A stretch of 64,000 nt of DNA. It comes from an uncultured Oscillospiraceae bacterium (lineage in GTDB: Bacteria; Bacillota; Clostridia; Oscillospirales; Oscillospiraceae). The position numbers and the translations under genes are program-made. Of this stretch, positions 50,536-59,505 are shown piece by piece. Positions within the stretch are counted from its first letter, which is position 1. Every line of letters starts with the position of its first letter. The notes beneath the pieces were generated by a model, which had not been told where the DNA came from, ran no database searches, and saw only the letters and a program-made list of their open reading frames with translations. The DNA lies in the NCBI GenBank assembly GCA_947626265.1, contig CANQRM010000012.1, positions 1-64,000 on the forward strand, in the 5' to 3' direction.

Positions 50536-52215
50536 CTATACGCCTATCCCGTTTTCAGCATCCAGGCGCATGAGGTACTCCTCATATTCCCGCAGGTCCG
50601 TGTAAACAGTCCGCTCCGCCCGCTGATTACCCGCATATGTATCAAAGGAGACCCTATCCAGTACCAGACCGGACACGTTGTCGTATACCACGATGTTGAT
50701 GCCTCTACTATTCTGTGAGTAGTTACTACCATTAATTATGATTTTCGATTCTGAACCCAGCCGCCAGCCACAGCTGGTGACGGTGTAAGGAATGCCGTTC
50801 CGCATCTGTCCGTTATACACCAATCGCTGGTTGGAGGACGCCTCATAGACCACCTGCCCGTTTTCCTTTATCGCCAGAAAGGAGTCGTTGTACGAAAGAG
50901 TATCAAAGTCTGTCTGGAGGCCAAAATCATTCAGGGCCTGACGGCTCTCCGGCGACAGGTTCAGCATCATATCATCCGATGCTGAAAAGAAGACCGTCAC
51001 ATCCTCCCAGCCGCTTAGCTCCTCCAAATAGGGGATCAGATCCAACGTCGTGCTCAGGTCCTCCAGCCGGCACACTGCGTCAAAGATCGGCAAGTCTTCG
51101 TCATAGTCCTCACAGTAGGCCGGTGAACAAGACAGAATGTTTTGCAGATAGGTTGTAAAGAATGACGTTATTCTTATGCTCCCTAAATAGTTCAGATGAG
51201 TTCCGCCGTCATTGGTATCTGTTCCAAAGTCTATTGCGCAGTCGAAATCATATAAAAGATCCAAATATCGAATGCCACATTCCTCAGCAATCGCTTTTAC
51301 CCTATCTGAGCACAGTCTGGGCCAGGAACTGTCATATTGCGGGTAATTGATCTGCGGTATCTTCATCAGGATCAGCTCTGCGCCGTTTTCCTCGCAAAGT
51401 GTCTTCATTTCCAGGAGCGTATCAATATTGCGCTCTGGCACATCGGTGTTGAGTAACCTCTTCCCATTCGCCCCCGGGCTCTCACCAATAACAGTCTGAA
51501 GTGTTCCTTTGATATACTCGTTTTTCCAGAGCGTGTTATTGTAGTTGGCATCCGCTATTTCGTTCATCAAGTCCACTGTAACGGTTGCCGCTTCCACCTT
51601 TATACCGCTGTAATTTCCCTTTCTGTACAGGTTCTTCTCCTCCTGTAAGATTTGGAAATCCACCTTGCTCAATTCTTTCCATCTCTCATGGTATTGATAT
51701 ATCGGAAAATAAGCATCGATAAACGCATCTACCCGCTTTTCTTTTGGATAGTTCTGCGCATAAGCTGACGCGAGAGGGGCCTTACTGGCCAGCGTCATTG
51801 AATCAAATAACCAGTGGTATGGAGCGGCGTCAAAGCCCGTAAAAAGTGTACTTACTTCGTAAAACACATATTTTGGCTTTACCTTCTCAAAGGCCAATTT
51901 TAGGAGAGCCGAACTCGCGTTGATTGGTTGATTGGGGCTTGACAGATTAAAGGTTGCTACCCCTGCGTCTTCATATATCCGCATAGGATCGATGCTGAAC
52001 TCAGAAGTGCTAACTCCAACAAACAGAGCTTGTATATCATCCTTTGAGTCCAGCGTCTCGAATTCCCGCAGCATGTATTCGGGACCAAAATCCATCTTTG
52101 GGTACCGCCAATCCGGCGTCAGGACCTCTTGAACGACAGCAAAGAGTACCCCCCCCCAGAGGCAAAAAACGACGACTCTCAGCCATATATGCCTTTTCTT
52201 CATTCTTCCGCTCAT
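50536..52215 (-). CDS. Membrane-anchored SGNH-type (DltD/AlgJ-like) protein
   Basis: A 559-residue protein with an N-terminal membrane anchor and an extracytoplasmic SGNH-like domain. FVGVSTSEFSIDP holds the Ser block and DTNDGGTHLNYLG the Asp/His pair needed for acyl transfer. A C-terminal domain (~430-550, with NSRGINIVVYDNVSG and SFDTYAG) resembles the ILEI/PANDER-type carbohydrate-associated fold. Proteins of this layout accept an acyl group from an MBOAT partner. The ATG at 52215 overlaps the previous stop (ATGA), so it is coupled to the ricin-domain paralogue. Confidence 0.8.
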   Translation of the reverse strand: MSGRMKKRHIWLRVVVFCLWGGVLFAVVQEVLTPDWRYPKMDFGPEYMLREFETLDSKDDIQALFVGVSTSEFSIDPMRIYEDAGVATFNLSSPNQPINASSALLKLAFEKVKPKYVFYEVSTLFTGFDAAPYHWLFDSMTLASKAPLASAYAQNYPKEKRVDAFIDAYFPIYQYHERWKELSKVDFQILQEEKNLYRKGNYSGIKVEAATVTVDLMNEIADANYNNTLWKNEYIKGTLQTVIGESPGANGKRLLNTDVPERNIDTLLEMKTLCEENGAELILMKIPQINYPQYDSSWPRLCSDRVKAIAEECGIRYLDLLYDFDCAIDFGTDTNDGGTHLNYLGSIRITSFFTTYLQNILSCSPAYCEDYDEDLPIFDAVCRLEDLSTTLDLIPYLEELSGWEDVTVFFSASDDMMLNLSPESRQALNDFGLQTDFDTLSYNDSFLAIKENGQVVYEASSNQRLVYNGQMRNGIPYTVTSCGWRLGSESKIIINGSNYSQNSRGINIVVYDNVSGLVLDRVSFDTYAGNQRAERTVYTDLREYEEYLMRLDAENGIGV

Positions 52216-54209
52216 TCCTTCCTTAGATAGAATTGCTGTGGGGTCTCGTAATTCTCGTTCCATACCTGGATATTCGTTCCCGGGGATATCTCTCCCCCTG
52301 TGACGTCCAGGAGCAGGCCGTTATACAGCGAAGTGAAACTATACGAGCCGTCCCCGTTCTCCGTGACGAACCACTTCTGGTTCGCAAGGCCCGTATACGC
52401 CTGCTGGACCACATTGCTCCCCGCCGTGCTGCCCATGGCCTCGACGGCCAGGTATTTATCGGAGCACATAGCCCTTATGGTACACAGCCCGCCGCCGATA
52501 TGGCGGAATTCAAACTTCTGCGGGGCCTCGCCGGTATTCTCCCAGAGGGCGATATTCGTGTTTTCCTCCGCGCTCCCGCCCGAAACATCCAGCGCGCAGC
52601 CGCTGTTGCTGACCGGCACGACGCTGTATACGCCGTCCTCCACCGGCTGATAAGACGCGCAGACCTGCCTCCACGTCTCACTGGACGCCCCCTCTGTAAG
52701 TGTCAGGGCCGGGTCATGGGTATCAATGCAGGCGCTGGTGATGACACGCGCTGTCTGCTTGTCGATAACGGTGATGTTTAATCCGCGGCCGTTCAGCGAG
52801 TAATTGACCCCGTTTACCCAGGCCTCGCTCACATTCCCGCACACCAGCCCCGCGCTGGACAGGGATAGCTGGCAAGCTATTGAATCATTGATAGGATAGT
52901 CTGCGTTGAGCGTTATGCGCTGGTCGTCCCATTTCTCAAATACGCTCTTACCGCCGTCGATGACCGCCACAAAGGAGTTCTGTATCTGATCGAAAAAGCT
53001 GCTCCGGACGCCGAGCCGGCGCAGTGCGCCTTCCAGCCTGTCGTTCCAGGCACTGGACGCCTCGTCCATCACAGTGAGGATGATCAGGCTGTCGTCCCTG
53101 ATCCTCTCCAGCTCGCCGAGATAGGTGTACGCCATCTGTCTCCGGTCATAGAGGCAGTCCTGCTCCCAGGCCATATACCGTCCCAGCTTCTCGTCCCAGA
53201 CCGCGTATCCCTCCTGTCCCCTGTGGCTTTCCAGCCCAAGGGATACCAAGTATTCGGCCATATACCTTGAGGTCTTAGCGGCGCCCCAGTAGTTGGTGTG
53301 ATATCCGCCGTCATAGGTGTCCCGGTTCCAGTCAACGCCGGTAACGCTTATATCCGACAGATCGAACAGCGTAAGATCGAACTCGCTCAGGTACGCGCGG
53401 ATGGCCTCTCTGCGCTGCTCCGTGGTCAGCATGGTCGTTGCCACATAGGGGACCAACTTGACATCGTTCTCACGGCAGAGCTCCACGATCCTTCCGAACC
53501 ATGCCTGCTCCGTCTCATCCAGCCGGACCTCCGCCTCCTGCACCGTCACGTTCCCGCCGGACATGAAGTAGGTGTCATACTCGTAGTCAAAATGGCTTTT
53601 GACGGTATTCAGCATCGTGTTGTAATTCAAAACGCAGCCGTTCATAAAATACCCGGGATCGGGGCTGAAGTCCCAGTCGGCTGCGGTCAGCGAGTTCCAT
53701 CTGACATGGAATTGGATCAGCGGGAACAGCACCTGGAAATACGACTGCCACTCCTTCTTGCAATCCGCGATGGCACGGAGCTTATTCTCGGAAAGTTTCA
53801 TGGAGACCAGGGAACGCATAATGTCTTCTGCTGTTGTCTCATTTTTGAAAAGTGCGCTTGTGTCGAGGAATACAACCGCCGGACTCTGCGTCTTGAGAGC
53901 CTCCTTCGTCCAGTAATACGACAGTTCCAAGCTCTGCCGGCCAGTTCCCAGATCATAGCCGGTTATGCCGCTGTCCGCATAGATCACCATGGGATTGGCG
54001 CTGAACATCGTCGTGCTGGCACCCACCACGAGATAATCGACCGTGTCCTCCGGCAATTTATAAAAGTCTCCGTATTTATCTGTCTCGGCGTCGGCGTTGG
54101 GAAACCGCCACTTGGGCGTCATCACTGCCTGGATGAGGAATGCCAGCGCCGCCGCCAATCCGAGAAATACGGCAATCTTAAGCGTCTTGACCAGTTTTGT
54201 ATTTGAGCA
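52212..54209 (-). CDS. SGNH-type membrane protein with ILEI-like and ricin-type lectin domains
   Basis: A 665-residue paralogue of the next gene. After a membrane anchor (IAVFLGLAAALAFLIQAVM) comes an SGNH-like domain (LVVGASTTMFSANP; DTYDGGYHTNYWG), then an ILEI/PANDER-like domain (NGRGLNITVIDKQTA) and finally a ~130-residue ricin-type beta-trefoil (DGVYSVVPVSNSGCALDVS, with QKW/QQF-type repeats) that should bind the glycan. ATG 54209 follows GGAGGAG. The lectin module suggests that it acts on, or is held at, the polysaccharide. Two non-identical SGNH proteins beside one MBOAT imply two acylation sites or a relay. Confidence 0.8.
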   Translation of the reverse strand, partial: CSNTKLVKTLKIAVFLGLAAALAFLIQAVMTPKWRFPNADAETDKYGDFYKLPEDTVDYLVVGASTTMFSANPMVIYADSGITGYDLGTGRQSLELSYYWTKEALKTQSPAVVFLDTSALFKNETTAEDIMRSLVSMKLSENKLRAIADCKKEWQSYFQVLFPLIQFHVRWNSLTAADWDFSPDPGYFMNGCVLNYNTMLNTVKSHFDYEYDTYFMSGGNVTVQEAEVRLDETEQAWFGRIVELCRENDVKLVPYVATTMLTTEQRREAIRAYLSEFDLTLFDLSDISVTGVDWNRDTYDGGYHTNYWGAAKTSRYMAEYLVSLGLESHRGQEGYAVWDEKLGRYMAWEQDCLYDRRQMAYTYLGELERIRDDSLIILTVMDEASSAWNDRLEGALRRLGVRSSFFDQIQNSFVAVIDGGKSVFEKWDDQRITLNADYPINDSIACQLSLSSAGLVCGNVSEAWVNGVNYSLNGRGLNITVIDKQTARVITSACIDTHDPALTLTEGASSETWRQVCASYQPVEDGVYSVVPVSNSGCALDVSGGSAEENTNIALWENTGEAPQKFEFRHIGGGLCTIRAMCSDKYLAVEAMGSTAGSNVVQQAYTGLANQKWFVTENGDGSYSFTSLYNGLLLDVTGGEISPGTNIQVWNENYETPQQFYLRKE

Positions 54210-54299
54210 CATCGTTATCTCCTCCGTAGGCTTTTGCAGCGGGCATCGCATTAAATCACTCACACAGCAACATCACGGTGATGTCATCACCTGCTTTGA

Positions 54300-54899
54300 T
54301 TACGGTATAATGCTTGGAGCGCCAAATCTCCCCGCCGTTTTCCACAAAACTCTAACGCTGTATGTGTTGTTCTTAAAATCATCCGCCGGAAAGACTGTCA
54401 TATATTCACTCTGGGCATAGCGCTGATCGTTAAATCCGTTCGCTACGTCTGATCTTGTCATCATTTTGGCTGGATACTGAGTCGAATCGCCGCTGGAGTC
54501 CGTGAGTTCCACATAGACGGACTGCTCCTTGCTTTCCATCTCCGGGATGAATTCCCAGCCGCGCATATGCACCAGACCATCGGCAACAGACACCTCATCC
54601 AGAAAGCCTGATGCTACTCCTTCACTTGTCGCCAATATGTGCGTCTCCATGGCATCCGCGCTCCATGGGATAATCTCTACGTCGCTCCCATGTTTCATGA
54701 ACTGAAGGAACGAGTCGGACATCCCGTGGTTTGTCTCGTTCTCTCAGTGGTACAGAAACAGGTCATATACGCCGTCTTATATGACCAGAAGACTGAATTG
54801 TCTTACAAATCCGGTGCTATAGCTGCTTTTCATATCCGGGCGGTTTAGATCCTTCGGAACAACATCCGGAATATCCAGTCTTTCTTCTGCAAATGGCAT
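54300..54899 (-). pseudogene. Surface-protein gene with two in-frame stops
   Basis: The minus-strand frame opens with MPFAEERLDIPDVVPKDL and stays coding-like to the stop at 54300, but TAA and TGA interrupt it near 54778 and 54748 (VRQFSLLVI-stop-DGVYDLFLYH-stop-ENETNHGMSD). The C-terminal part (MRGWEFIPEME, TRSDVANGFND) is a beta-sandwich-like module I associate with clostridial surface-glycan proteins. A short product from the ATG at 54722 is possible but would lack the first part. Confidence 0.6.
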
Positions 54900-54914
54900 A
54901 AGCTCATACGAGTG

Positions 54915-55550
54915 TTAATTGCTGTTTAGAATCAGTGAACTATACCTGTCGGATGCATCTTCCGTCGTATCACAGAGGGCCCAGCCTTCAAGCGACAATC
55001 TCTCAAGCATTCCGCTCTCATATTGATTGTTATCGAAAAAACAAAAAATATAGTCCTTTAAATACTTATCCCGGATAGTGGCAAAGTCTACCTCGCAGAT
55101 GCTGTATCCGTGTTCCCGCATAAGCTCAAACAGGGCCCCGCTGTATCTCAATACGTCCCTCTCCCCCAAAGGAGTCAAATCATCAACGATGTGGAGTGCT
55201 GCCACCACTACGATCGGCACCGTGTGCCAATACTTAAGGCTCGGCAACACCAGTTTCAACACCTTCTCCACATAGGAGAAGGTCATCATCAAGAATATGA
55301 ACAGCGATGCGGCGAGCACGGCCTTTCCGGGCTTTTTCGTCAGCGCGGCGATTCCGGCAAAGAGCACCAGGCCCACGGCCACGCTGCCAAACAGGAATGG
55401 CGCCGCCTCCGAAAAGCTGGCCTCCGCGGCGTTCCTGCAATAGAGGAAGACCGCCGGAAACGCCGTCACCGCCGCCACGGCAAGGCATGGGAACAGCCAT
55501 GCCCCCAGCTTGTTTTTTTGCTTATTCTGCTTTTTTGCTTCGTCACTCAT
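54915..55550 (-). CDS. Membrane protein of unknown function, possibly truncated
   Basis: A 211-residue protein with a Lys/Gln-rich N-terminus and four hydrophobic spans within residues 15-125, followed by a ~85-residue soluble tail (LMREHGYSICEVDFATIRDKYLKDYIF). The span pattern recalls the membrane part of sulfatase/LTA-synthase-like enzymes, but no catalytic domain follows, so either the gene has lost its middle or it is a different small membrane protein. The damaged gene next door makes decay plausible. It sits within the operon between the GlfT2-like and SGNH genes. Confidence 0.55.
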   Translation of the reverse strand: MSDEAKKQNKQKNKLGAWLFPCLAVAAVTAFPAVFLYCRNAAEASFSEAAPFLFGSVAVGLVLFAGIAALTKKPGKAVLAASLFIFLMMTFSYVEKVLKLVLPSLKYWHTVPIVVVAALHIVDDLTPLGERDVLRYSGALFELMREHGYSICEVDFATIRDKYLKDYIFCFFDNNQYESGMLERLSLEGWALCDTTEDASDRYSSLILNSN

Positions 55551-55595
55551 TCTCTCGTCTTTTCCTTCTATAAATTTGGTATCAACACGCGGAGG

Positions 55596-57398
55596 TCACA
55601 GCCCCAGGTATTTCTCCCAGAACGTCTCGGTCTCAAGCTCCGGCAGCTTCAGCGTGTACTCGTCTTGTAGCTCACGGAAATGCTTTTTGAGGTAATGGAT
55701 ATGCTTTTTGTATCTCAGATACACGATCACCGCTTTTCGCCTGTTGATCTGTGTGAAATAGCCCCTGTAGGAAAACGTGTCCGCGTTGAAGACACGTTTC
55801 CGGCGGAAATAGCTATAGGACCTGCCCCTGAACCCGATGCCGGAAATCTTGAGGTCCTTATACAGGAAGTTGGGGATCAGATAGCCGTTCAGCGTGATCA
55901 CACGTATGAATTTCACAAATTTACTGCTGTCGGTGAACTCATTTGCCTGCCAAATGATGTTTTCCAGATCGTATTCACCCAGCGCCTCCGCAAAGGAGAG
56001 CATCTTATGGTTGTACTTTGAAAGCTCCCTGTTCAGTTCCTCAGCGTCATGTTCAGCAAAGAATCCCGGCCCCTGAAAATAATCCATCAGCGCCCGGTCC
56101 AGCAGGGCCGCGCCTTCGTAATCGTATTGGATGATACAGGCCCGCATACGACGGTCGAAATATTTTATCGTCTCTTTTACCCCGTCCGGGCGGTATATCG
56201 TATTGATGACGGCGCAGTTTCGCGGCAGATAATAGTTCTCCGCCGTGTTGCTGAACTTCTTGTAAAATGGCTCGTGCCAGACGCAAAGGCCGTTCAGCGT
56301 GATGACCCGGGAGCCGTTACGCAGCGCGTACTCCAGATCGTCGCCCCGGAAAAAGCACGGGAACGGATAGTTGTTCGGGTGGATGGTCCTGACGTTCATG
56401 CAACAGAACCACCACCCCGCGGTGCCGTGCGTGAAATGTGTCATCTCTTCGTCGGCTTCGTTTATGACGCACAAATGATGCGCTCTCAGATCGAAACCAG
56501 CACCATGTTGGATGAAATCGTTTCCACCATGATAGGCCGAGTTGCGCTCATACTGCAAATACGGCTGATCCAAACTGCACATGGCGCCGCATATGAAATA
56601 GTTGGCATAGTCGTCCCGCAGCAGGCCAAGGAACGCCATCAGCTTGTCCAGCACCCGAAAGTCAAAGAGGATATCGTCGTCCATCAGAACGATGTGTGTG
56701 AGCGGTTGCGCGGCTGTTTTGTTGTATCGGTTGGCCTCCAGCATGCACCGGCCGAAACCGCCAGCCCCGCCATAGTTTCTGTTGGGAAAGATATATACAC
56801 CCTTGACATTCGGGTCCGTCAGTGTTTTCCCGTTATCTGAAATAAAAAGCTTGACGCCGCCGTGCCCGTATTTTTTGTACTCAGAGATAAGCGTCTCGAT
56901 GTAACTCTCCCTCCGGTATGTGCAAACGCAGAGCGCGATGTTGACATCCTGTACGGGCGCAGAGCATACATATTCCGCCGAGCAAATGGCCGTATCCTCG
57001 AAAGCATCCAGCTCAAATGCTAAGATGCCATCGCTGTCGATGAACTTGCTCAGGTCGATCCTGACCGTGCTCTCTCCCCTAGCCACGAACTCTTTTTGCG
57101 CCAGCACATGACCTGCTATGCCCCATTCCATCCTGAAGTCATTTTGGACCGTTATCCTGCCGGCGCCTTTTACCCGGATTTGAAGGATAAGGTCTTCTAT
57201 ACGCGTACATTTCCGCCATTTCCTGATTGAAAAAGCATTGAAATATGTATCGGTTTTTACAAACCCGTCTTTTTGAATATATACTTCGCCCGTCTGCCTG
57301 CAGCTATATTTTTCCCCTCTGAAATACATATCGCGGCAGAATTCCGGTAGTTTGCCGAAAGGCGTGATGATCTTTGCGATACTTGTCTCTCTTTCCAT
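55596..57398 (-). CDS. GlfT2-like galactofuranosyltransferase
   Basis: A 600-residue enzyme with the architecture of mycobacterial GlfT2: an N-terminal beta-sandwich (~1-150), a GT-A domain and a helical C-terminus. CVCTYRRESYIE opens the GT domain, NRNYGGAGGFGRCML is the characteristic loop, LMDDDILFD the metal-binding DDD, FFRGDDLEYALRNG and VWHEPFYKKF the acceptor/base region. It would polymerise or cap a galactan using UDP-Galf made by the mutase encoded nearby. It ends with the family's FWEKYLGL-type tail, shared with the second copy at 62657. Confidence 0.88.
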   Translation of the reverse strand: MERETSIAKIITPFGKLPEFCRDMYFRGEKYSCRQTGEVYIQKDGFVKTDTYFNAFSIRKWRKCTRIEDLILQIRVKGAGRITVQNDFRMEWGIAGHVLAQKEFVARGESTVRIDLSKFIDSDGILAFELDAFEDTAICSAEYVCSAPVQDVNIALCVCTYRRESYIETLISEYKKYGHGGVKLFISDNGKTLTDPNVKGVYIFPNRNYGGAGGFGRCMLEANRYNKTAAQPLTHIVLMDDDILFDFRVLDKLMAFLGLLRDDYANYFICGAMCSLDQPYLQYERNSAYHGGNDFIQHGAGFDLRAHHLCVINEADEEMTHFTHGTAGWWFCCMNVRTIHPNNYPFPCFFRGDDLEYALRNGSRVITLNGLCVWHEPFYKKFSNTAENYYLPRNCAVINTIYRPDGVKETIKYFDRRMRACIIQYDYEGAALLDRALMDYFQGPGFFAEHDAEELNRELSKYNHKMLSFAEALGEYDLENIIWQANEFTDSSKFVKFIRVITLNGYLIPNFLYKDLKISGIGFRGRSYSYFRRKRVFNADTFSYRGYFTQINRRKAVIVYLRYKKHIHYLKKHFRELQDEYTLKLPELETETFWEKYLGL

Positions 57399-57403
57399 CC
57401 GAC

Positions 57404-58402
57404 TTACTCCCTGTTCGATGATTCCCGGATATACGTTCGAAGCGGATCATTATAATCCCGTGTTACTCTTTTTACCGCGAACAGCGACACCGCATCCCGG
57501 TATAGCTCAAATTTGGAGACGCCGTCGTCAAGAAACCGGTTCTTTTCAACATATTCTTCATCCAGCGCCTTGATCTTGTCCACTATCTCCGGCGTTGTCT
57601 GGTAGGCTCCCTGCTTGAATTTATAGTCGTTATAGATGCTTTTCAGCTTGTTATAGACCCGCGCGGGGAGGAGATAATGGCCCCATTTCCTGTACTGGTC
57701 GTCTGCCCGCTGAAAATCGCGCCACAGCTCCCGGTCAAATCGATGCACCTCCGAGAACACAAAGGGCCGACCTATCCGTTCCCGCGGTACCAAGCACTCT
57801 CCCAGCGTGGAGAAAAACATCTCCTCCCGCGTTCCATACCTTCCGTTGTCCGGGACCACTTTTCCCTGCTCCATACATTCCCGGATGGTATTCATGATTT
57901 TTCGCATGATATCCATCCTATAAAAGCTTCCCTCTACCTGCGTGGCAACAATCCTCGTCTGGCCTATCCTCTCTTTACATGCCTCCAGGCCGGGGTCCTC
58001 CCATGCGCGGGCGCATGGCCACCAATACGTGCTTCTCTGCGGCAGATAGTGGAGATCAAATCCCGCGTCAAACATCTGGATGTATTCCCCCACGCCATGG
58101 CGGACATACATATCGTTGGAGGAGTGTAGGATAAAATAGTCGTAGTCGTTTCCAAGCGTCTCCGCATACGCAAAATTGCTCACATGGGTCAGTACGATGC
58201 TCCCCCATCCTGTTATCATATGCTCCGGGTTCAGATATACTCCAGGAAGACCGGTGATAGGTCCAAGCTCATATTTTTCAAAGTATCCCGCACTGACATG
58301 CAGAACGATGTCCGCCTCCGGGAAATAGTGGTTTATGTTTTTAACCTGGTCCAGTATCACATCCGGCTTCTCATGGACCGGGATCGATATGATTGCCTTC
58401 AA
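57404..58402 (-). CDS. Putative glycosyltransferase
   Basis: A 332-residue protein. The first ~200 residues have a GT-A-like course (AIISIPVHEKPDVI, HVSAGYFEKYELG, YDYFILHSSNDMYV), closest in feel to core-2/I-branching GT14-type enzymes, but a classical DxD is missing; the assignment is tentative. TREEMFFSTLGE may be the acceptor motif. The start codon is TTG, nine nt after AGGAG. It follows the NTP-transferase gene and precedes the GlfT2-like gene by 6 bases. Confidence 0.65.
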   Translation of the reverse strand: MKAIISIPVHEKPDVILDQVKNINHYFPEADIVLHVSAGYFEKYELGPITGLPGVYLNPEHMITGWGSIVLTHVSNFAYAETLGNDYDYFILHSSNDMYVRHGVGEYIQMFDAGFDLHYLPQRSTYWWPCARAWEDPGLEACKERIGQTRIVATQVEGSFYRMDIMRKIMNTIRECMEQGKVVPDNGRYGTREEMFFSTLGECLVPRERIGRPFVFSEVHRFDRELWRDFQRADDQYRKWGHYLLPARVYNKLKSIYNDYKFKQGAYQTTPEIVDKIKALDEEYVEKNRFLDDGVSKFELYRDAVSLFAVKRVTRDYNDPLRTYIRESSNRE

Positions 58403-58444
58403 CCCGTGTTTCTCCTATTCACAATTAAATATAATATTTACTGT

Positions 58445-59176
58445 TCAGAATACCTGTTTCGCCAGGTCCAGCGCCATGAATGCGTCCAGGTCCTCCGGAG
58501 TACCCAGACCGTGCATCTTCGCGCCCACGTCCTTGTATACAAGCTTCATCCCGGCTTCGACCATCTCGTTGTACGCCGGCGCCACATAGAACTCCCCGTT
58601 CACCCGGATGCCCTTCGCTATCATCTGCTTGGCATATTTCACGAAATCAGCGCCGTGCTTGTAGTTGTATATCCCCACTGTGGCCTGGTCGGAGATGACC
58701 TCCTTCTCCCGCACCAGCGTCACAAAGCCATTTTCGTCATAGCGGATGTAGCTCCACTTGGGATGGTTCGCCGGCATGGTCATGATGAGCCCGTCGTTGT
58801 CCCCCATGGCCGCCAGATACTCGTTGATATCCGCATCCACGTACTGGTCGCTGTTGGCAATCATCATGTGGTCGCTGTTATCTATGTACTTCTCCGCCAG
58901 CAGTACTGTGCAGGCCGCGCCCTCGGTGATATGGTCCACCGACACCACCGCGCACCCCGGCGCGATGCGCTCCAGCGTGTTGGCCAGGTCGTACTTCTCC
59001 AGGTGTTCCTGCTGGCAGATGAAGATGAACCTATGCTCCTGCTCCGGGCGGATATTCTTCACCACATACTCAATCATAGGGTGGCCGTATATGTCGATAA
59101 GCGGCTTAGGCATTGTATAGCCTGCCTGGACGAACCGGCTGCCCCGCCCCGCCATGGGTACCACGATGTTCAGCAT
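58445..59176 (-). CDS. Sugar/polyol-phosphate nucleotidyltransferase-like protein 1
   Basis: A 243-residue NTP-transferase-fold protein. VPMAGRGSRFVQAGYTMPKPLIDI is the nucleotide-binding loop with its Lys; ANSDQYVDADI carries the metal-binding Asp; NHPKWSYIRYDENG follows. It would couple an NTP to a phosphorylated compound for export into the polymer. Substrate unknown. It overlaps the cupin gene by 7 bases and has a GGAGGAG site. Confidence 0.85.
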   Translation of the reverse strand: MLNIVVPMAGRGSRFVQAGYTMPKPLIDIYGHPMIEYVVKNIRPEQEHRFIFICQQEHLEKYDLANTLERIAPGCAVVSVDHITEGAACTVLLAEKYIDNSDHMMIANSDQYVDADINEYLAAMGDNDGLIMTMPANHPKWSYIRYDENGFVTLVREKEVISDQATVGIYNYKHGADFVKYAKQMIAKGIRVNGEFYVAPAYNEMVEAGMKLVYKDVGAKMHGLGTPEDLDAFMALDLAKQVF

Positions 59177-59505
59177 GACTTCTCCTCCACCACATACTTG
59201 TCGTTGTTGGCGCCGGGCAGCTTCACCACCGCGTTCACCGCATCTGTCAGCGCCTCGAAGTCCGTCACGTCCCCCGGCTCCATCACCACGATGTCACCCG
59301 CGCCATACTCCACGCCGTTCATCCGCACACGGCCGGAAACGATCACCGTGATCTCCGTGGCGATCTTGTGATAGTGGGCGCCCTCCCGGTCCCCGGCTCT
59401 GTAGCTTTTGACGGCCGTTTCCACGTCGTTGGTCCGGTACAGCGTGGGTTCAAAATTGCCCACGAACCAGCCTTTCACCATGTCCTCCAGCCGTGCCGTC
59501 TTCAT
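59170..59505 (-). CDS. Small cupin protein
   Basis: A 111-residue single-domain cupin. GAHYHKIATEITVIVSG and GDIVVMEPGDV hold the two cupin motifs, with His/His/Glu ligands for a metal. Such proteins in sugar clusters act as isomerases, epimerases or sensors of the substrate. It overlaps both neighbouring NTP-transferase genes (7 and 4 bases), so the three are translated as a block. Confidence 0.82.
   Translation of the reverse strand: MKTARLEDMVKGWFVGNFEPTLYRTNDVETAVKSYRAGDREGAHYHKIATEITVIVSGRVRMNGVEYGAGDIVVMEPGDVTDFEALTDAVNAVVKLPGANNDKYVVEEKSC

Noticed and set aside
52212..54209. Ricin-like toxin
   Set aside because: The ricin-type module is only the sugar-binding beta-trefoil on a membrane-anchored SGNH protein; there is no toxic A-chain domain.
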